Shown one piece after another: positions 1 through 10,700 of a DNA stretch of 64,000 nt; the first letter of the stretch is position 1, and every line of letters starts with the position of its first letter. A program made the position numbers and the translations under genes. This DNA is from Halisarca cf. caerulea (lineage: Eukaryota > Porifera > Demospongiae > Chondrillida > Halisarcidae). Where the stretch lies: NCBI GenBank assembly GCA_963170055.1, contig CAUJGJ010000467.1, positions 410,901 to 474,900 of the forward strand, read 5' to 3'. The notes under the pieces were generated by a model. That model was not told the DNA's origin and made no database searches. It saw nothing but the letters and a program-made list of their open reading frames with translations.

Positions 1-230
1 TCCCAAGTTCCTTTAGCAACATCTTCGAATTCATTGGTAAAATTCCCTGTTTTACAATTTAAAACTCCACAAACTACAACATACAGAATGGATGGCCTAA
101 ATTCCTCACAGACAGGAACAGTGCACACATCACACAGCTACCTAGAGAGACCAGTTATCTTTCCATTTATCCACAAAATAGCAACCGTTAAATGTTCACT
201 ATCAAAACTATAAACATAAGATAGAGTATA
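1..230. other. Sequence downstream of TRAPPC13
   Basis: No assignable gene. This is the 3' flank of TRAPPC13, whose stop codon is at 231-233 on the minus strand. Bases 1-46 on the minus strand can be read as a short exon-like stretch (GNFTNEFEDVAKGTW) after a possible acceptor (CAG at 47-49). It could belong to the next gene beyond the window edge or be chance. Confidence 0.4.
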
Positions 231-457
231 TTAACTGGAGATCATGGCTTGTTCAACTTGAACAAAGACTCTTGTGCGTTTTAACAAATAAGTCTTGGAG
301 GAAATCATATCAATGAACTCTAGTCCTGTGATGTCCTGAATGAGAAAGTGGTACTGTCTGTTAACATGATGGTCTTGTCATATCTCAAACATGAACACAT
401 ACACACACAGACACAGACACAGACACACACACACACACACACACACGCACGCACGCA

Positions 458-520
<63 letters not shown>

Positions 521-3500
521 TCACAAACACATAATACAAAACACGCAGATAGGTACACACACTTGTCTGAGTAAACATACAAACCTGCAGTCCTGGTCTA
601 ATGGGTATCAGAGTAAAAGTGACTTCTTTTTGACTATTTGTGGCAAGTTCACCTATTTCCTGTATGTTAAGGAAGTCAGTGAGGGGTGTAGAGTGAGGGG
701 GTATTGAGTGAGGGGTGTAGAGTGAGGGGGTATTGAGTGAGGGGTGTAGAGTGAGGGGTATTGAGTGAGAGGTGTAGAGTGAGGGCGTATAGAGCGAGGG
801 GGTGTGGAGTGAGGGGGTATGAAGTGAGGGAGTATGGAGTGAGGGTGTGTGGAGTGAGGTGGTGTAGCATGAGGGGTGCAGAGTGAGGGGTGTAGAGTGA
901 GGGGGTATAGAGTGAGGGGTGTAGTGTGAGGAGGTGTAGGGTGATGGGTGTAGAGTGATGGGTGTCGAGTGAGGGGGTATAGAGTGAGGGGTGTAGAGTG
1001 ATGGGTGTCGAGTGAGGGGGTATAGAGTGAGGGGTGTAGAGTGAGGGGTATAGAGTGAGGGGTGTAGAGTGAGGGGTGTAGAGTGAGGGGTGTAGAGTGA
1101 GGGGTGTAGAGTAAGGGGTGTAGAGTGAGGGGTGTAGAGTGAGGGGTGTAGAGTGAGGGGTGTAGAGTGAGGGGATGTAGAGTGAGGGGTGTAAAGTGAG
1201 GGAGTATGGAATGAAGGGTGTAGAGTGAGGGGTATGGAGTGATGGGGTGTAGAGTGAGGGGTGTAGAGTGAGGGGGTGTAGAGTGAGGGAAGGGAGGCAC
1301 AGTGATGTGAAGTGTACTTACTGTTCCACTCAAACCACTCCACAAGATTCCACCCGTGTGTTGTTGTGGAAACACAGTCTTCAATAACATATTTGATTTG
1401 CTATATGAATACACACAACACGCAATTCCCTACATCCTCTATACAAGGCAAAGCTGGTACCAAGGATAACACACCTAATATTCTTCAGCAAACATGTGGC
1501 AGTAAATGGCTGCTCCAAAAGAACTTGCCCGGGTACTTCACAGACTTGAGCCAAAAACTCCCTACTTCTTTCAACCTGGAAGAGAAAGGTTTTAGATAGT
1601 GTCACATAATGCTACCAACAGCCAACCTTTGCTTCTAAAGGAGATGTTTGTATACGACCCTTCTCTCCGTAGCTAGACATCCAAGCAATGTCCACTTTAC
1701 CAACTTTTATAGAACAATAAGTCTACAAAGAAAAGAAACGGATACTTGACCAATGCAGTAAACCCCAATACTAAACACATCCTTACATTACCATCCCTTG
1801 CAACTTTTGGAGAAGGCCAAAAAGAAGGAGTAATCTTGTACAAGTACTGCCGTGTATTGCGCGGTTTAATCCACTTGTGGTGACCAAACACTGATAAGCA
1901 GCTGCAAACCAAACTACACAAACTGGAGACATTTGCTAATCACTACATTGACAAACAATACGAACTCATCTCCTGGATAGCTGTCACTGCAGGAGACAAC
2001 AGTACAGTTCTCTGCTGGTTCAAATTTGAATACTTCCAATACAAAAGGAGAAGGCATCAAATTCTCAATTTGAATCTCAAACAAAATGTCTCCTTCCTGT
2101 AGACCGCCAAAGGTAAACTACATCAATTGTGCCCAATGCATACAACAGGATAATGATAATAATAATAACAAGTTGAGAACTAAGTTCACAACCACACTGA
2201 TAGAGTGAGAAGGATAGTGTTGAATAAAAGTTAATATTATATCTAAATACGTATATACATGCATAATATGTGTATATACCATTTTCACCCTTTAGATATG
2301 GAATTGTATGGGATTGACTGGTTACATAAACCATAGACCAAACCTTGGTTCAAATGTCAGCTAATACTAAATGTCTGTGCAAATGCCTGGCCTTGAAGGT
2401 GCCTCCAATGATAATTTTGGAATGCTAAGTTTTAAGTTAACAAAATACAAAAACTGCAATCACCAAAATCCCTAAGTTTTCTTCAAATTAACTAAAGGAC
2501 ATTTTCAGACTTGTAGTCTAAGAGCTGTGAAACAATTCAGGTTAAAAGTGCCACTCTTAGGATCTTTGTACAAAATGTCATTAGAGCTTGAGAAAGATTT
2601 TACTTTAGTAGTGTGCTATGCCTTTGCTCCTTCTGATCTAGTCTTGCGGAGCCAGACCCTTCCGCTTATCTGAGGAATGCGCAGAGGAAAAGGAAATGGT
2701 CTGGCTCCGTGAAACTATTCTGATCAGGGGACAAATTATTACAACCCTTTCAACTGAGAAATATTTTTTCAAAGAATCCAAATATTGGCCATAAATGACC
2801 AAAGTCCACACAATTCAGTACGCAGGGAGGTTAACAGGACTAGGCTACAATTCAGTACGCAGGGAGGTCAACAGGACTAGGCTACACTTCAGTGCACAGG
2901 GAGGTTAACAGGACTAGGCTACACTTCAGTGCGCAGGGAGGTTAACAGGACTAGGCTACACTTCAGTGCGCAGGGAGGTCAACAGGACTAGGCTACACTT
3001 CAGTGCGCAGGGAGGTCAACAGGACTAGGCTACACTTCAGTGCGCAGGGAGGTTAACAGGACTAGGCTACAAAGCATAAGTAGTGTTCAAGTAGTAACCT
3101 TCCCTAAACCACTCCGTAATAATACACACCGGATGAAGCCCCCCCCCCTCCACACACACATACCTAACACATGTACACATAAACACAGTCTGAAATGTGT
3201 ACATACCTCCTCAACTGCACAATGGGTAGTCTTGACATCTAGAGGCTTTATGACCTAGCCAACCAAACAAATGTCTGTCCACATACCTAAACACTTCACT
3301 AGCACAAAACTAACAGGAATACGGAATGAACGCTTCATCAGAGTTTCTTCACCATTGATGTGGGTGTAGCTAACTGACACCACCAAACTATGCTCTTCTA
3401 ACTCATGAACTTCATGCATAACAACTTTCTCAACAGACCCTCCACCGTCCACTTGTTGAATGAAGAAAGGATGAAGGAGCACATGCCTATGATTTCGTGT

Positions 3501-4156
3501 CAATAGTTCCACCTAGTGCCAGCCAGTCAGACAAAAGACTTCATAGATGGAAGATTAAAAACTAAACTACGCACAAAAATACACTATACCTTTAAATTGA
3601 CTTTCGAAGCAACCTGGCTTGTTTCATTGTGGATGGCAATCACAGCACTAAAGGTTTCTCCTAGAAACAATTTACTATAGGAAGAACATACACGGGTCAC
3701 ACAGAAAGTCTAGCACGTGTATCCGTCTCCACAAACCCAAAAGTTTTCGGTAGCTGTAACGCCATGCCTGGCTGCGCTCCCTGAAGACCACGAACAGATC
3801 TAATATCATTGTCTTGATAGTTGATAAACGAATCACCTTCGCAGATTATAAATGGCTCGAATGAAACATGTCTAGGGCGTACACTTAGCTACTGAAAACA
3901 CATACCAATATATACAAATTACCTAATATATCTTCTTTTTCGGAATATATTGGATGAAACTGGTGGAATGTAGGCTTCGTTAACCTCATAACTATACAGG
4001 CGTGCATCGAAAAGGTTGTATAGTTAACATGATTAATTTATTCTATAGCTAAGCTTTGCAACAACTAAAAGTTAAGTTACCTTTGATTCCAAGAATATCA
4101 CTGAGCCGAGTTGGAGTGGGAAGCGAGCTCGAAGAAGGTTGACGACCACTTTCCAT
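231..4156 (-). CDS. TRAPPC13: TRAPPC13, trafficking protein particle complex subunit 13
   Basis: Subunit of the TRAPP III complex, which activates Rab1-type GTPases in ER-Golgi traffic and autophagy (family knowledge). Thirteen exons join in phase with GT-AG introns: 4081-4156, 3923-3991, 3737-3836, 3590-3674, 3315-3512, 3207-3254, 1966-2096, 1787-1901, 1627-1722, 1475-1575, 1322-1400, 585-659, 231-335, giving 425 aa; human is about 417. Recognisable segments in order: VMRLTKPTF, LPKTFGKLFLGETFSAVIAI, KPLDVKT, FEIQIENLMPSPF, NTRQYLY, VGKVDIAWMSSYGEKGRIQT, ILWSGLSGT and LLKRT near the C-terminus. The least certain joint is the 1966 donor (GTTCGT), chosen because it keeps phase. Start is ATG at 4156 (MESGRQP). 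Introns hold a 37-bp repeat (2812-3072), an 80-bp MITE (2639-2717) and a 0.6-kb minisatellite (671-1296). ZRANB2 ends about 210 bp upstream on the same strand. Confidence 0.93.
388..530. repeat. (CA)n microsatellite
   Basis: Dinucleotide CA tract with ACAG variants at the left and a short (CACG)n stretch near 445-460. It lies in the last intron of TRAPPC13, between coding exons 231-335 and 585-659. Open frames across it are low-complexity artefacts. Confidence 0.95.
671..1296. repeat. 14-15 bp minisatellite (GTGTAGAGTGAGGG)
   Basis: About 42 tandem copies of a 14-15 bp unit, GTGTAGAGTGAGGG with an optional extra G or GTATAGAGTGAGGGG form. It fills almost the whole TRAPPC13 intron between exons 585-659 and 1322-1400. 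The complementary strand is CT/CA-rich and gives long LTLHPSLYTP-type open frames that are not genes. Confidence 0.95.
2639..2717. mobile_element. Short MITE with 8-bp target duplication (hAT-like)
   Basis: An 80-bp element with inverted ends: left TAGTCTTGCGGAGCCAGACC, right the complement of TAGTTTCACGGAGCCAGACC. It is flanked on both sides by the exact 8-bp direct repeat TTCTGATC (2631-2638 and 2718-2725). TAG-starting ends with an 8-bp duplication are typical of hAT elements; the superfamily call is inference. It sits in a TRAPPC13 intron. Related ends occur at 11576-11671 and 15684. Confidence 0.8.
2812..3072. repeat. 37-bp tandem repeat, about 7 copies
   Basis: Unit resembles ACTTCAGTGCGCAGGGAGG followed by TTAACAGGACTAGGCTAC, with T/C variants. 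It lies in the TRAPPC13 intron between exons 1966-2096 and 3207-3254. No coding role is seen. Confidence 0.93.
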
Positions 4157-4368
4157 AATGATACTTAGCAACAAGGCTTTCAGGTACTAAAGCTCGGGCA
4201 TCAGGTAGCCATGTTAAACTGAGGGAGATCCCCTTGTATGATCGCACGCAAACGTACTGTTCGCACTACAGAAACACGTACAAATTACGGTAGTAAACGC
4301 GAACAATCGATACAATTGTGTACTACAGTCTAGCTCTTGTGTTAAAGAGCCTGTTTTGTCTTTTATCC
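4157..4368. promoter_or_regulatory. TRAPPC13 upstream / ZRANB2 downstream interval
   Basis: The 212 bp between the TRAPPC13 start codon (4156) and the ZRANB2 stop codon (4369) must hold the ZRANB2 3' UTR and the TRAPPC13 promoter. No TATA box or clear poly(A) signal is evident. The role is inferred from position only. Confidence 0.4.
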
Positions 4369-5782
4369 TCATCTCCGATCCCTTCTATCTCTTGATCTTG
4401 ATCTCCGATCCCTTCGATCTCTTGACCTTGACCTTGATCTTGATCTCCGATCCCTTCTATCTCTTGACTTTGACCTCCGATCCCTTCGATCTCTTGACCT
4501 TGACCTTGATCTCCGATCCCTTCTATCTCTTGACCTTGACCTCCGATCCCTTCGATCTCTTGACCTTGATCTTGATCTTCGATCCCTTCTATCTCTTGAT
4601 CTTGAACTCCGATCCCTTCGATCTCTTGACCTTGATCTTGATCTCCGTTCCCTTCTATCTCTTGACCTTGATCGTGATTTCCAAGTTTTCTCATCTGATT
4701 CTGATCTATAATCTTTTGATTTCCTTGCTTGATCTCTCCTGTCCTGCAGTTTCATCTGTGATCTATCATTTGAACAACTCCTAGATCGAGACCTCCTTAA
4801 TCTGTCAGTGTTTCAAAGTGAGAAGAAAAGGTTGGAGAACTACAGAAGAAACTATCATGACATACAGATCTTTCTATATGCGATATTCACTTACATGTCT
4901 TGGGGTTCTTTGTCCAAGTCTGCGAAGAGGTCGTATTTAGCTGTGTCTTCATCACTGTCATCCTCACTGTCCTCATCATTCAGTCCACTACCTTCTTCAG
5001 GAAGTGACTGAATGCTATAGTTTCCGTTTCCAGTTTCACCTCCAAGTGGGACTGCATGCTCTCCATCAGTAAGTTTGCGAAACTTCTTCTTCTTCTTTCT
5101 TCCAAACTACACACAAAAATTTAGTAGAAAAGATGTCTATTGGCAATAACAGTTCACCTACTTCATCAAATTCATCATCAGATTCCTCTCTTTCGATATA
5201 TTCAACATTCTCTCGTTCATTGTATCCCCCACCAGCTCCGGTGCGAGCTTCCACTTTACCAAATTTAGGCTCATTACAAATATTGCATTCACTCCTCCTT
5301 GCCCAGTTAATATTCCCGCATCTAAATGGTCATACATCATCAGTGCAGGGAAAGACGAGAATATATCACATCTGCTAGACAAAACTTAGCAGTAGAAAAG
5401 GTCAATACTCGACCACAAATTACTTGGCACATTGCCAGTCGTCAGCGCTGAAAAGTCCACCACTTTTAGTGGCCAAAGCTTTTCCTACTTCATGACCAGT
5501 CTTTTTAAATATGTCCACCTTTCCCTTCTCTACAGTACATGAATTAAGATAGCATGTCCACGGTCACAACAACCGAAGTCTTATTGAAGAAAGCCATTGA
5601 CAACCTTTCCCACACTTATTGCAGTTGGTCCGCCACGTAAAGTTGACATTGCCGCAACTAAACAGAAGCAAATCATTGATTAAGTCTTTAACGTAGTTTG
5701 ATAGACATAAAAAGCGGTAAACGTACGAGGAATCGGCACAAATCCAATCTCCATCGCTTAAGGGTGCTTTCTTGCTCGCCAT
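4369..5782 (-). CDS. ZRANB2: ZRANB2, RanBP2-type zinc-finger SR-like splicing protein
   Basis: Nuclear splicing regulator; in the family the two RanBP2-type fingers bind single-stranded RNA with 5'-splice-site-like GGU and the RS tail contacts spliceosome proteins. Six exons join in phase: 5727-5782, 5605-5657, 5424-5529, 5162-5321, 4895-5106, 4369-4801, giving 339 aa. Finger 1 (about residues 9-38) has DGDWIC, CGNVNF and NCNKCG; finger 2 (about 65-95) has DDWQCAKCGNINWARRSECN and CNEP. These are followed by the hallmark GGGYNERENVEYIEREES, a basic GRKKKKKFRK block, an acidic DEDSEDDSDED stretch and an RS/RD tail. The RS tail is encoded by a minisatellite (about 4372-4680). The start MASKKAPLSDGDWIC is 20 bp from the divergent CLPP start. 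Confidence 0.96.
4372..4680 (-). repeat. Coding minisatellite for the ZRANB2 RS domain
   Basis: Tandem units of 27, 33 or 39 bp built from the hexamers GATCTTGATCTC / GATCCCTTCGATCTCTTGAC on the plus strand. Read on the minus strand in the ZRANB2 frame they encode repeats of RSRSRDRRDRR. All unit lengths are multiples of three, so copy changes keep frame. Other frames of the same DNA are also open (EIEGIGDQDQGQ-type and its complement), which are shadows. Confidence 0.92.
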
Positions 5783-5802
5783 TTCTGTAAACGCCCAAGA
5801 AA
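5783..5802. promoter_or_regulatory. 20-bp bidirectional start region, ZRANB2 / CLPP
   Basis: Only 20 bp separate the two divergent start codons, so each transcript must begin inside or very near the other gene's first exon, or have an extremely short 5' UTR. Both starts sit in ATGGCG: GAAAATGGCGGC for CLPP and, on the other strand, CAGAAATGGCGAGC for ZRANB2. CLPP matches the YY1/TISU-type initiator (SAASATGGCGGC) at all but one position; ZRANB2 matches less well. No TATA box is present. Confidence 0.7.
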
Positions 5803-7665
5803 ATGGCGGCTACACTAGTACGACAATCTTTGCGATCAGTTACCTCTTTGAAAAGAAGCTGCTGGAAGTACTATAATATTATATACATGTGCTGTTTGTA
5901 CTACTGAGAATTTACATACCCAGCGTTTTTTTATCCGTAGGGTTACTATATCTAAACATGATATCACGAGACATTGGTCTGGGCTTATTCCAATTGTTAT
6001 TGAACAAACAGTTAGTGCTCTTGTACATGTAATGAATGGATCTCTATCGTTAATTACTTCCATAGGGACGAGGAGAAAGAGCATACGATATATACTCGAG
6101 ACTACTCAAGGAGAGGATCGTGTGTCTAATGTCCACAGTACATGCAATATCCATTCATGTTTAGATGATAACATGCAGTTTAGTATCTGTCCTTGTAGGT
6201 CACTGATGATGTAGCCAGTGTCATTATTGCACAACTACTCCATCTTCAATCTGAGAACCCAAAGAAAGTGATTAACATGTATATCAACAGCCCTGGTATG
6301 TGTTGAGTCTGTGCCAAGGAAGGCTTCCATGTGTTGTGTTGACTCTTAGAATAGATTGCAATTGCTGTTTGCAGGAGGTTCTGTGACAGCTGGGTTTGCT
6401 ATCTATGACACGATGCAGTATTTGTCTGTACCCATTTCAACCTGGTGTGTTGGCCAGGCATGTAGCATGGGTGCTCTATTGCTGGCCGCAGGAAGTCCAA
6501 CAATGAGAGTGGCCCTGCCTCATTCCAGAATAATGATTCACCAGCCATCAGGTTCTGTGGGGGTCAGTATTTTATATATGTATGTATGTATGTACGTACG
6601 ATTTTCTATCATTCAAAACTGTCTTCAAGTTGTTACGCTTCTTTTAAGGGTCAAGCTACAGATATTGCTATACATGCTGAGGAGATAGTCAAGGTGAAGA
6701 ACACATGCAACGAAATTCTGGCCCGTCACACTGGCCAGTCTGTGGAGCATATAAGTGAGTGAAATTGTACGAAATGTGGTCTACCCATTGGTCTTTGCTA
6801 GACTGATTAATGTAGCTATAACATGGACACAGTATGACTTTATGCGATATGAGTATCTAACATGCTGATAATTTGAGGTTTTGGAGAGACATGTTGTGAA
6901 ACCCCTCTATTCCAGACACCTCACATAATATTATATAGTGAATTATTTGGCTCCAGTCACATGTGCCCATTTTAGAGGGTGTCTGCTATTCCAGGGGGCT
7001 GTTCATTAGAGGGTGTCTGCTATTCCGGGGGGCTGTTCATTAGAGGGTGTCTGCTATTCCGGGGGGGGGGGGGGGCTGTTCATTAGAGAGCTCTAGATCA
7101 AGCCAAAAAGAAGCTAAAATAGACATTTGTCACCACAAAAAGTAAGCTTACTGTACTCAAGCAGGGAACGCAAATGGTAGCTTCCTTTAGGGACATTTAT
7201 TTGCAGAAGTCCAGAGCATCTGCTTAAAGTCCAGAAACAGATGCTATGATGGTTAAGACATGCACTCAGGCTGCGTGGCATAGTCTGGTGTGGCCAGACA
7301 GAATTCCTCCATTTGCAGGTCTGCATGGCCACGCCAGCAGACTAGTGTGCACATGGCACATACTATAACTGCAGCATTTGTACCTGCAGTGCTTATATCT
7401 GCAGTGCTTATATCCCCAGTGCTTGTATCTGCGCAGTGCTTATATCTCCAGCGCTTGTGCTTGCATGTATCTGCAGTGCGTGTACCTGTATTGTACCTAT
7501 GTAGCCATTTCTGTCAACAGCTTTGTGTCCTACATCTATTTTGAAATCCTTTGTACAGAGACATGTGTGGAGCGGGATCGTTTCATGTCTGCTAAAGAAG
7601 CCCTCGATTTTGGAATTATTGACAAGATAGCTGTTAATGAATACAACATCAACAATACAACATGA
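5803..7665 (+). CDS. CLPP: CLPP, mitochondrial ATP-dependent Clp protease proteolytic subunit
   Basis: Serine peptidase that forms the tetradecameric barrel of mitochondrial ClpXP. Seven exons join in phase: 5803-5867, 5941-6010, 6066-6137, 6199-6295, 6375-6562, 6649-6754, 7559-7665, giving 234 aa. The first 30 or so residues ([20 protein letters not shown]) are basic, hydroxylated and free of acids, as expected for a mitochondrial presequence. Family blocks: [67 protein letters not shown] and [20 protein letters not shown]. The catalytic triad is intact as Ser132, His157, Asp206, with the same spacing (25 and 49) as E. coli Ser97/His122/Asp171. The C-terminus is shorter than in human CLPP (277 aa precursor). 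The last intron (6755-7558) holds short repeats. Confidence 0.97.
6975..7090. repeat. About 36-bp repeat with G-run in CLPP intron
   Basis: About three copies of GGGTGTCTGCTATTCCGGGG followed by GGCTGTTCATTAGA. The last copy contains an uninterrupted run of about 14 G. A second low-complexity block of TGCAGTGCTTATATC-like units follows at 7385-7480. Both are within the 0.8-kb last intron of CLPP. Confidence 0.85.
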
Positions 7666-7796
7666 CATTTCTTGTGTACGGTTGCTCAATCAAGGTTCAA
7701 TTTTAAGCATTTGTGGTGCTTTTGTTCAGGTCATGGCATGCATGATTATACAGAATAACCAAGAAAACAACCAATGTTCGCAGCCCCTTGCCAGGC

Positions 7797-10700
7797 TCAT
7801 GATCTAACACTCTTTCTTGCTATCTTCTTGTCTGTCAGTGTTTTCTTCAGTTTTTTGTAATCTTCAGTGATTTCTCTGTGTGATTCCTGTTCCAGTCTTA
7901 GTTCTTCTTGTGTTAGTCTAATTCTCTTCTGTAAATTATTGTTTTCTCGCTCAAGTTTTACAGCCAATGCTTTCATGTTGTTCTGAAGAAGACAATGACA
8001 CTGACACACTAACACTTTCTACATGTTACATGGCAAAACAGTCCTCACATTGTGCGATAGCTTATGGGTACTAGTAGCTTGGTCTACATGAAAGCATTAG
8101 GTAAAGAAGCTTAATACATGTCAGGTCACCAAAGCCCTACATACCTTTCACTGGGGTTGAATTAGAAACCTCTAATCTCCTTGACAACTTTTCACATTCT
8201 TTTACAAGAGTTTTGTGTTGATCCTGGAGGCCTGTGTGGAGTTGCTTCTCCTTAACAACTAAAGTCTTCCAATGTTGTTCATCTAACAGGCACTCCATAC
8301 GATGCAACTGACTCACTATACTAATGCAAATACTACAAACTAACCTTGCTCAATTTTCTTCTTAAGTTCATCCTTTAGGCTTTTGGCCTTCAAACACAGT
8401 TCTCTGTACTTTGTGAGCATTTTCGTCCTAAATGTATAAGAATTTTTATTGTAGTTTGCACAACATAACCTGATGTTCACATGCAGGTTCCTTTGAGGAT
8501 AATGAAAAGAAGGAGCAATAACAAAGTGATGTAATGGGGGGGGGCAGATATATGAATACAATTGGAATCATAGTGGTCTATACTAGGAGTGTCTGGGGTG
8601 TGCTCCCCCAGGGAATTTCCTTTAGTTTTTAGGCCTCATAAGGGTCTGAGACCGTTTCAGTCAACTTGAAGTAGTTTCTGAATACAGTACACAGATCAGC
8701 CTGTTGCAATTGTGCATGTGCATTACAGCTAGGATAATATTTCAATGGGGGGGGGGGGGGGGGGGGATACCCCCTGTACCCCCCCCCCCCCCTCCCAAAC
8801 AAGAAACCCTGATGTATATGCATGTGTTTGACTGGATGGGTATGGGTACATGGGTACTGTCTGTTGGTGTGTGCATGGACCATTTGACAGTATGGTAGCA
8901 TACGTACCTGAGTGTTCTGTACTTCCTGAGGTCAGCTAACGTGGCATTCAAAACTAAAGAGGTGATAAATGAAAAGTAAGACTTCACTCACTCTAAGGGT
9001 AAAGATATGGAACTCACCAATGTCGCTATCTGATGATGTGATTGGAGGTAGAGGAGGGGACTTTGGAAAAGAATCTTGCAGGCTATTGTAGTGATTTGAT
9101 GAACCTTTTAGTTTCCTGTCAGTCATACACTTTGATGGATCCCATATCTCAGATGGGTGGTGAGGGGTGATGTGTCCATCAGCTGTGTGGTGAGGGGTGG
9201 TGCATTCATCAGCTGGGTGGTGAGGGGTGGTGTGTCCATCAGCTGTGTGGCGAGGGGTGGTGCGTTCATCAGCTGTGCAGTGAGGGGCAGTGTGTCCATC
9301 AACTGTGTGGTGAGGGGTGGTGCATTCATCAGCTGGGTGGTGAGGGGTGGTACATTCATCAGCTGTGTGGCGAGGGGTGGTGCGTTCATCAGATTTGAGG
9401 TGAGGGGTGGTGCGTTCATCAAATGTGAGGTGAAGGTTGGTGTATTTATCAGATGTGAGGTGAGGGGTGGTGTGTTCATCAGATGTGAGGTGAGGGGTGG
9501 TGTGTTCATCAGATGTGAGGTGAGGGGTGGTGTGTTCATCAGATGTGAGGTGAAGGGTGGTGTATTCATCAGATGTGAGGTGAGGGGTGGTGCGTTCATC
9601 AGATGTGAGGTGAGAGGTGGTGTGTCCATCGGCTGTGACGTTGGGGAGTGGCTGCCTGTGTGTTAGCTGCTGAGGTGATAATATCATGTCTGGTGTCTGG
9701 TGAAATGACAATCCTCTGTTGGGTGTCTGGTGATGTAATCTACTTCTGGTAGCAGGAAGGATTGAATGTCCATTCTGAATATGGGTGTTTGGTAAATGCC
9801 TGCCTGGTGATGATTGGTAAACATTTCTTTCCTGTAAAAGAGCTCCTGGAACTTCTATACATGAGGATGTAACCACACTCTTCAAACCTGTTTTATCACA
9901 CATCTGATACACCACATCATTCCCCACCCAGGTATCAGTCTCATCATCACATATGCTTGCACCTTCACCATCAGGCCTAGCTCCAAACAAAGTTTGCTCC
10001 AAAGCAACAGTTGCAGCCGCTACTTCTATGCCTTGCAGGTTGAGATCAACATGTAGGTTCGATGGACTGGGAGAGCTGGGTACAAGGGACTGGCAAGACC
10101 CAACTGAGTCAACCCATGACGCACTTTGCAAGGATGTTCCTCCAGAGTCTGAATCTACCCAAGAAGAAGTTGGACTGGAAGACACATTTGATGTAGTAGG
10201 TCTGCTCTCTGTAGTGGTTACATTACTCAACTCTGCAGTTCCCTCTGAGCTGGAGGCTAGGTTGCTAGACAGTGTATCCCGAACACTGTCTGATACATAT
10301 TCAATCGCCTGCCTTTTCTCTTTGAGCCTGCTGGTCTTCTTATCTGAACAGTCGGCTATAACACTACTTTCTTGAGATGTTGAGGCAATGGTAGCACATG
10401 CTGTATCACTTTGTTGGTTACCAATGCCTGCTCTATTCCCTCTGCATGCCGGGAAAGGCTCTTCTGTAATGTTCCCTAGTGCAGCAGTTACATGCCTCAT
10501 CAGTTCTGAGCCATCCAAAGTTGCAGCTCTGCGCCGTCTCTGGTAATCTACAGTATTACTACTGCTCACTTGTTGCATTGGATGTCGATGACTGTCATAA
10601 TGCCCTGGGAAGGGGAAATGAGAGGAGCGGGCCAAGTATTGACGTGGTCGAAGTGGTGAGAGAGAATATCGATGGTTGGTGATACCAAGATTACCAGTGG

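Noticed and set aside
378..1414. Long minus-strand frames (up to 321 codons) rich in LTLHPSLYTP and CVCVCV
   Set aside because: They run across the (CA)n microsatellite and the 14-15 bp minisatellite in a TRAPPC13 intron; openness comes from repeat composition.
4323..4784. EIEGIGDQDQGQ and LILISDPFYLL reading frames
   Set aside because: Alternative frames of the ZRANB2 RS-coding repeat.
9157..9666. 169-codon plus-strand frame (VRGGVFIRCE repeats) and overlapping 168-codon minus-strand frame
   Set aside because: Shadows of the 30-bp in-frame repeat in the SPATA1 exon; only the SPATA1 frame has splice and homology support.
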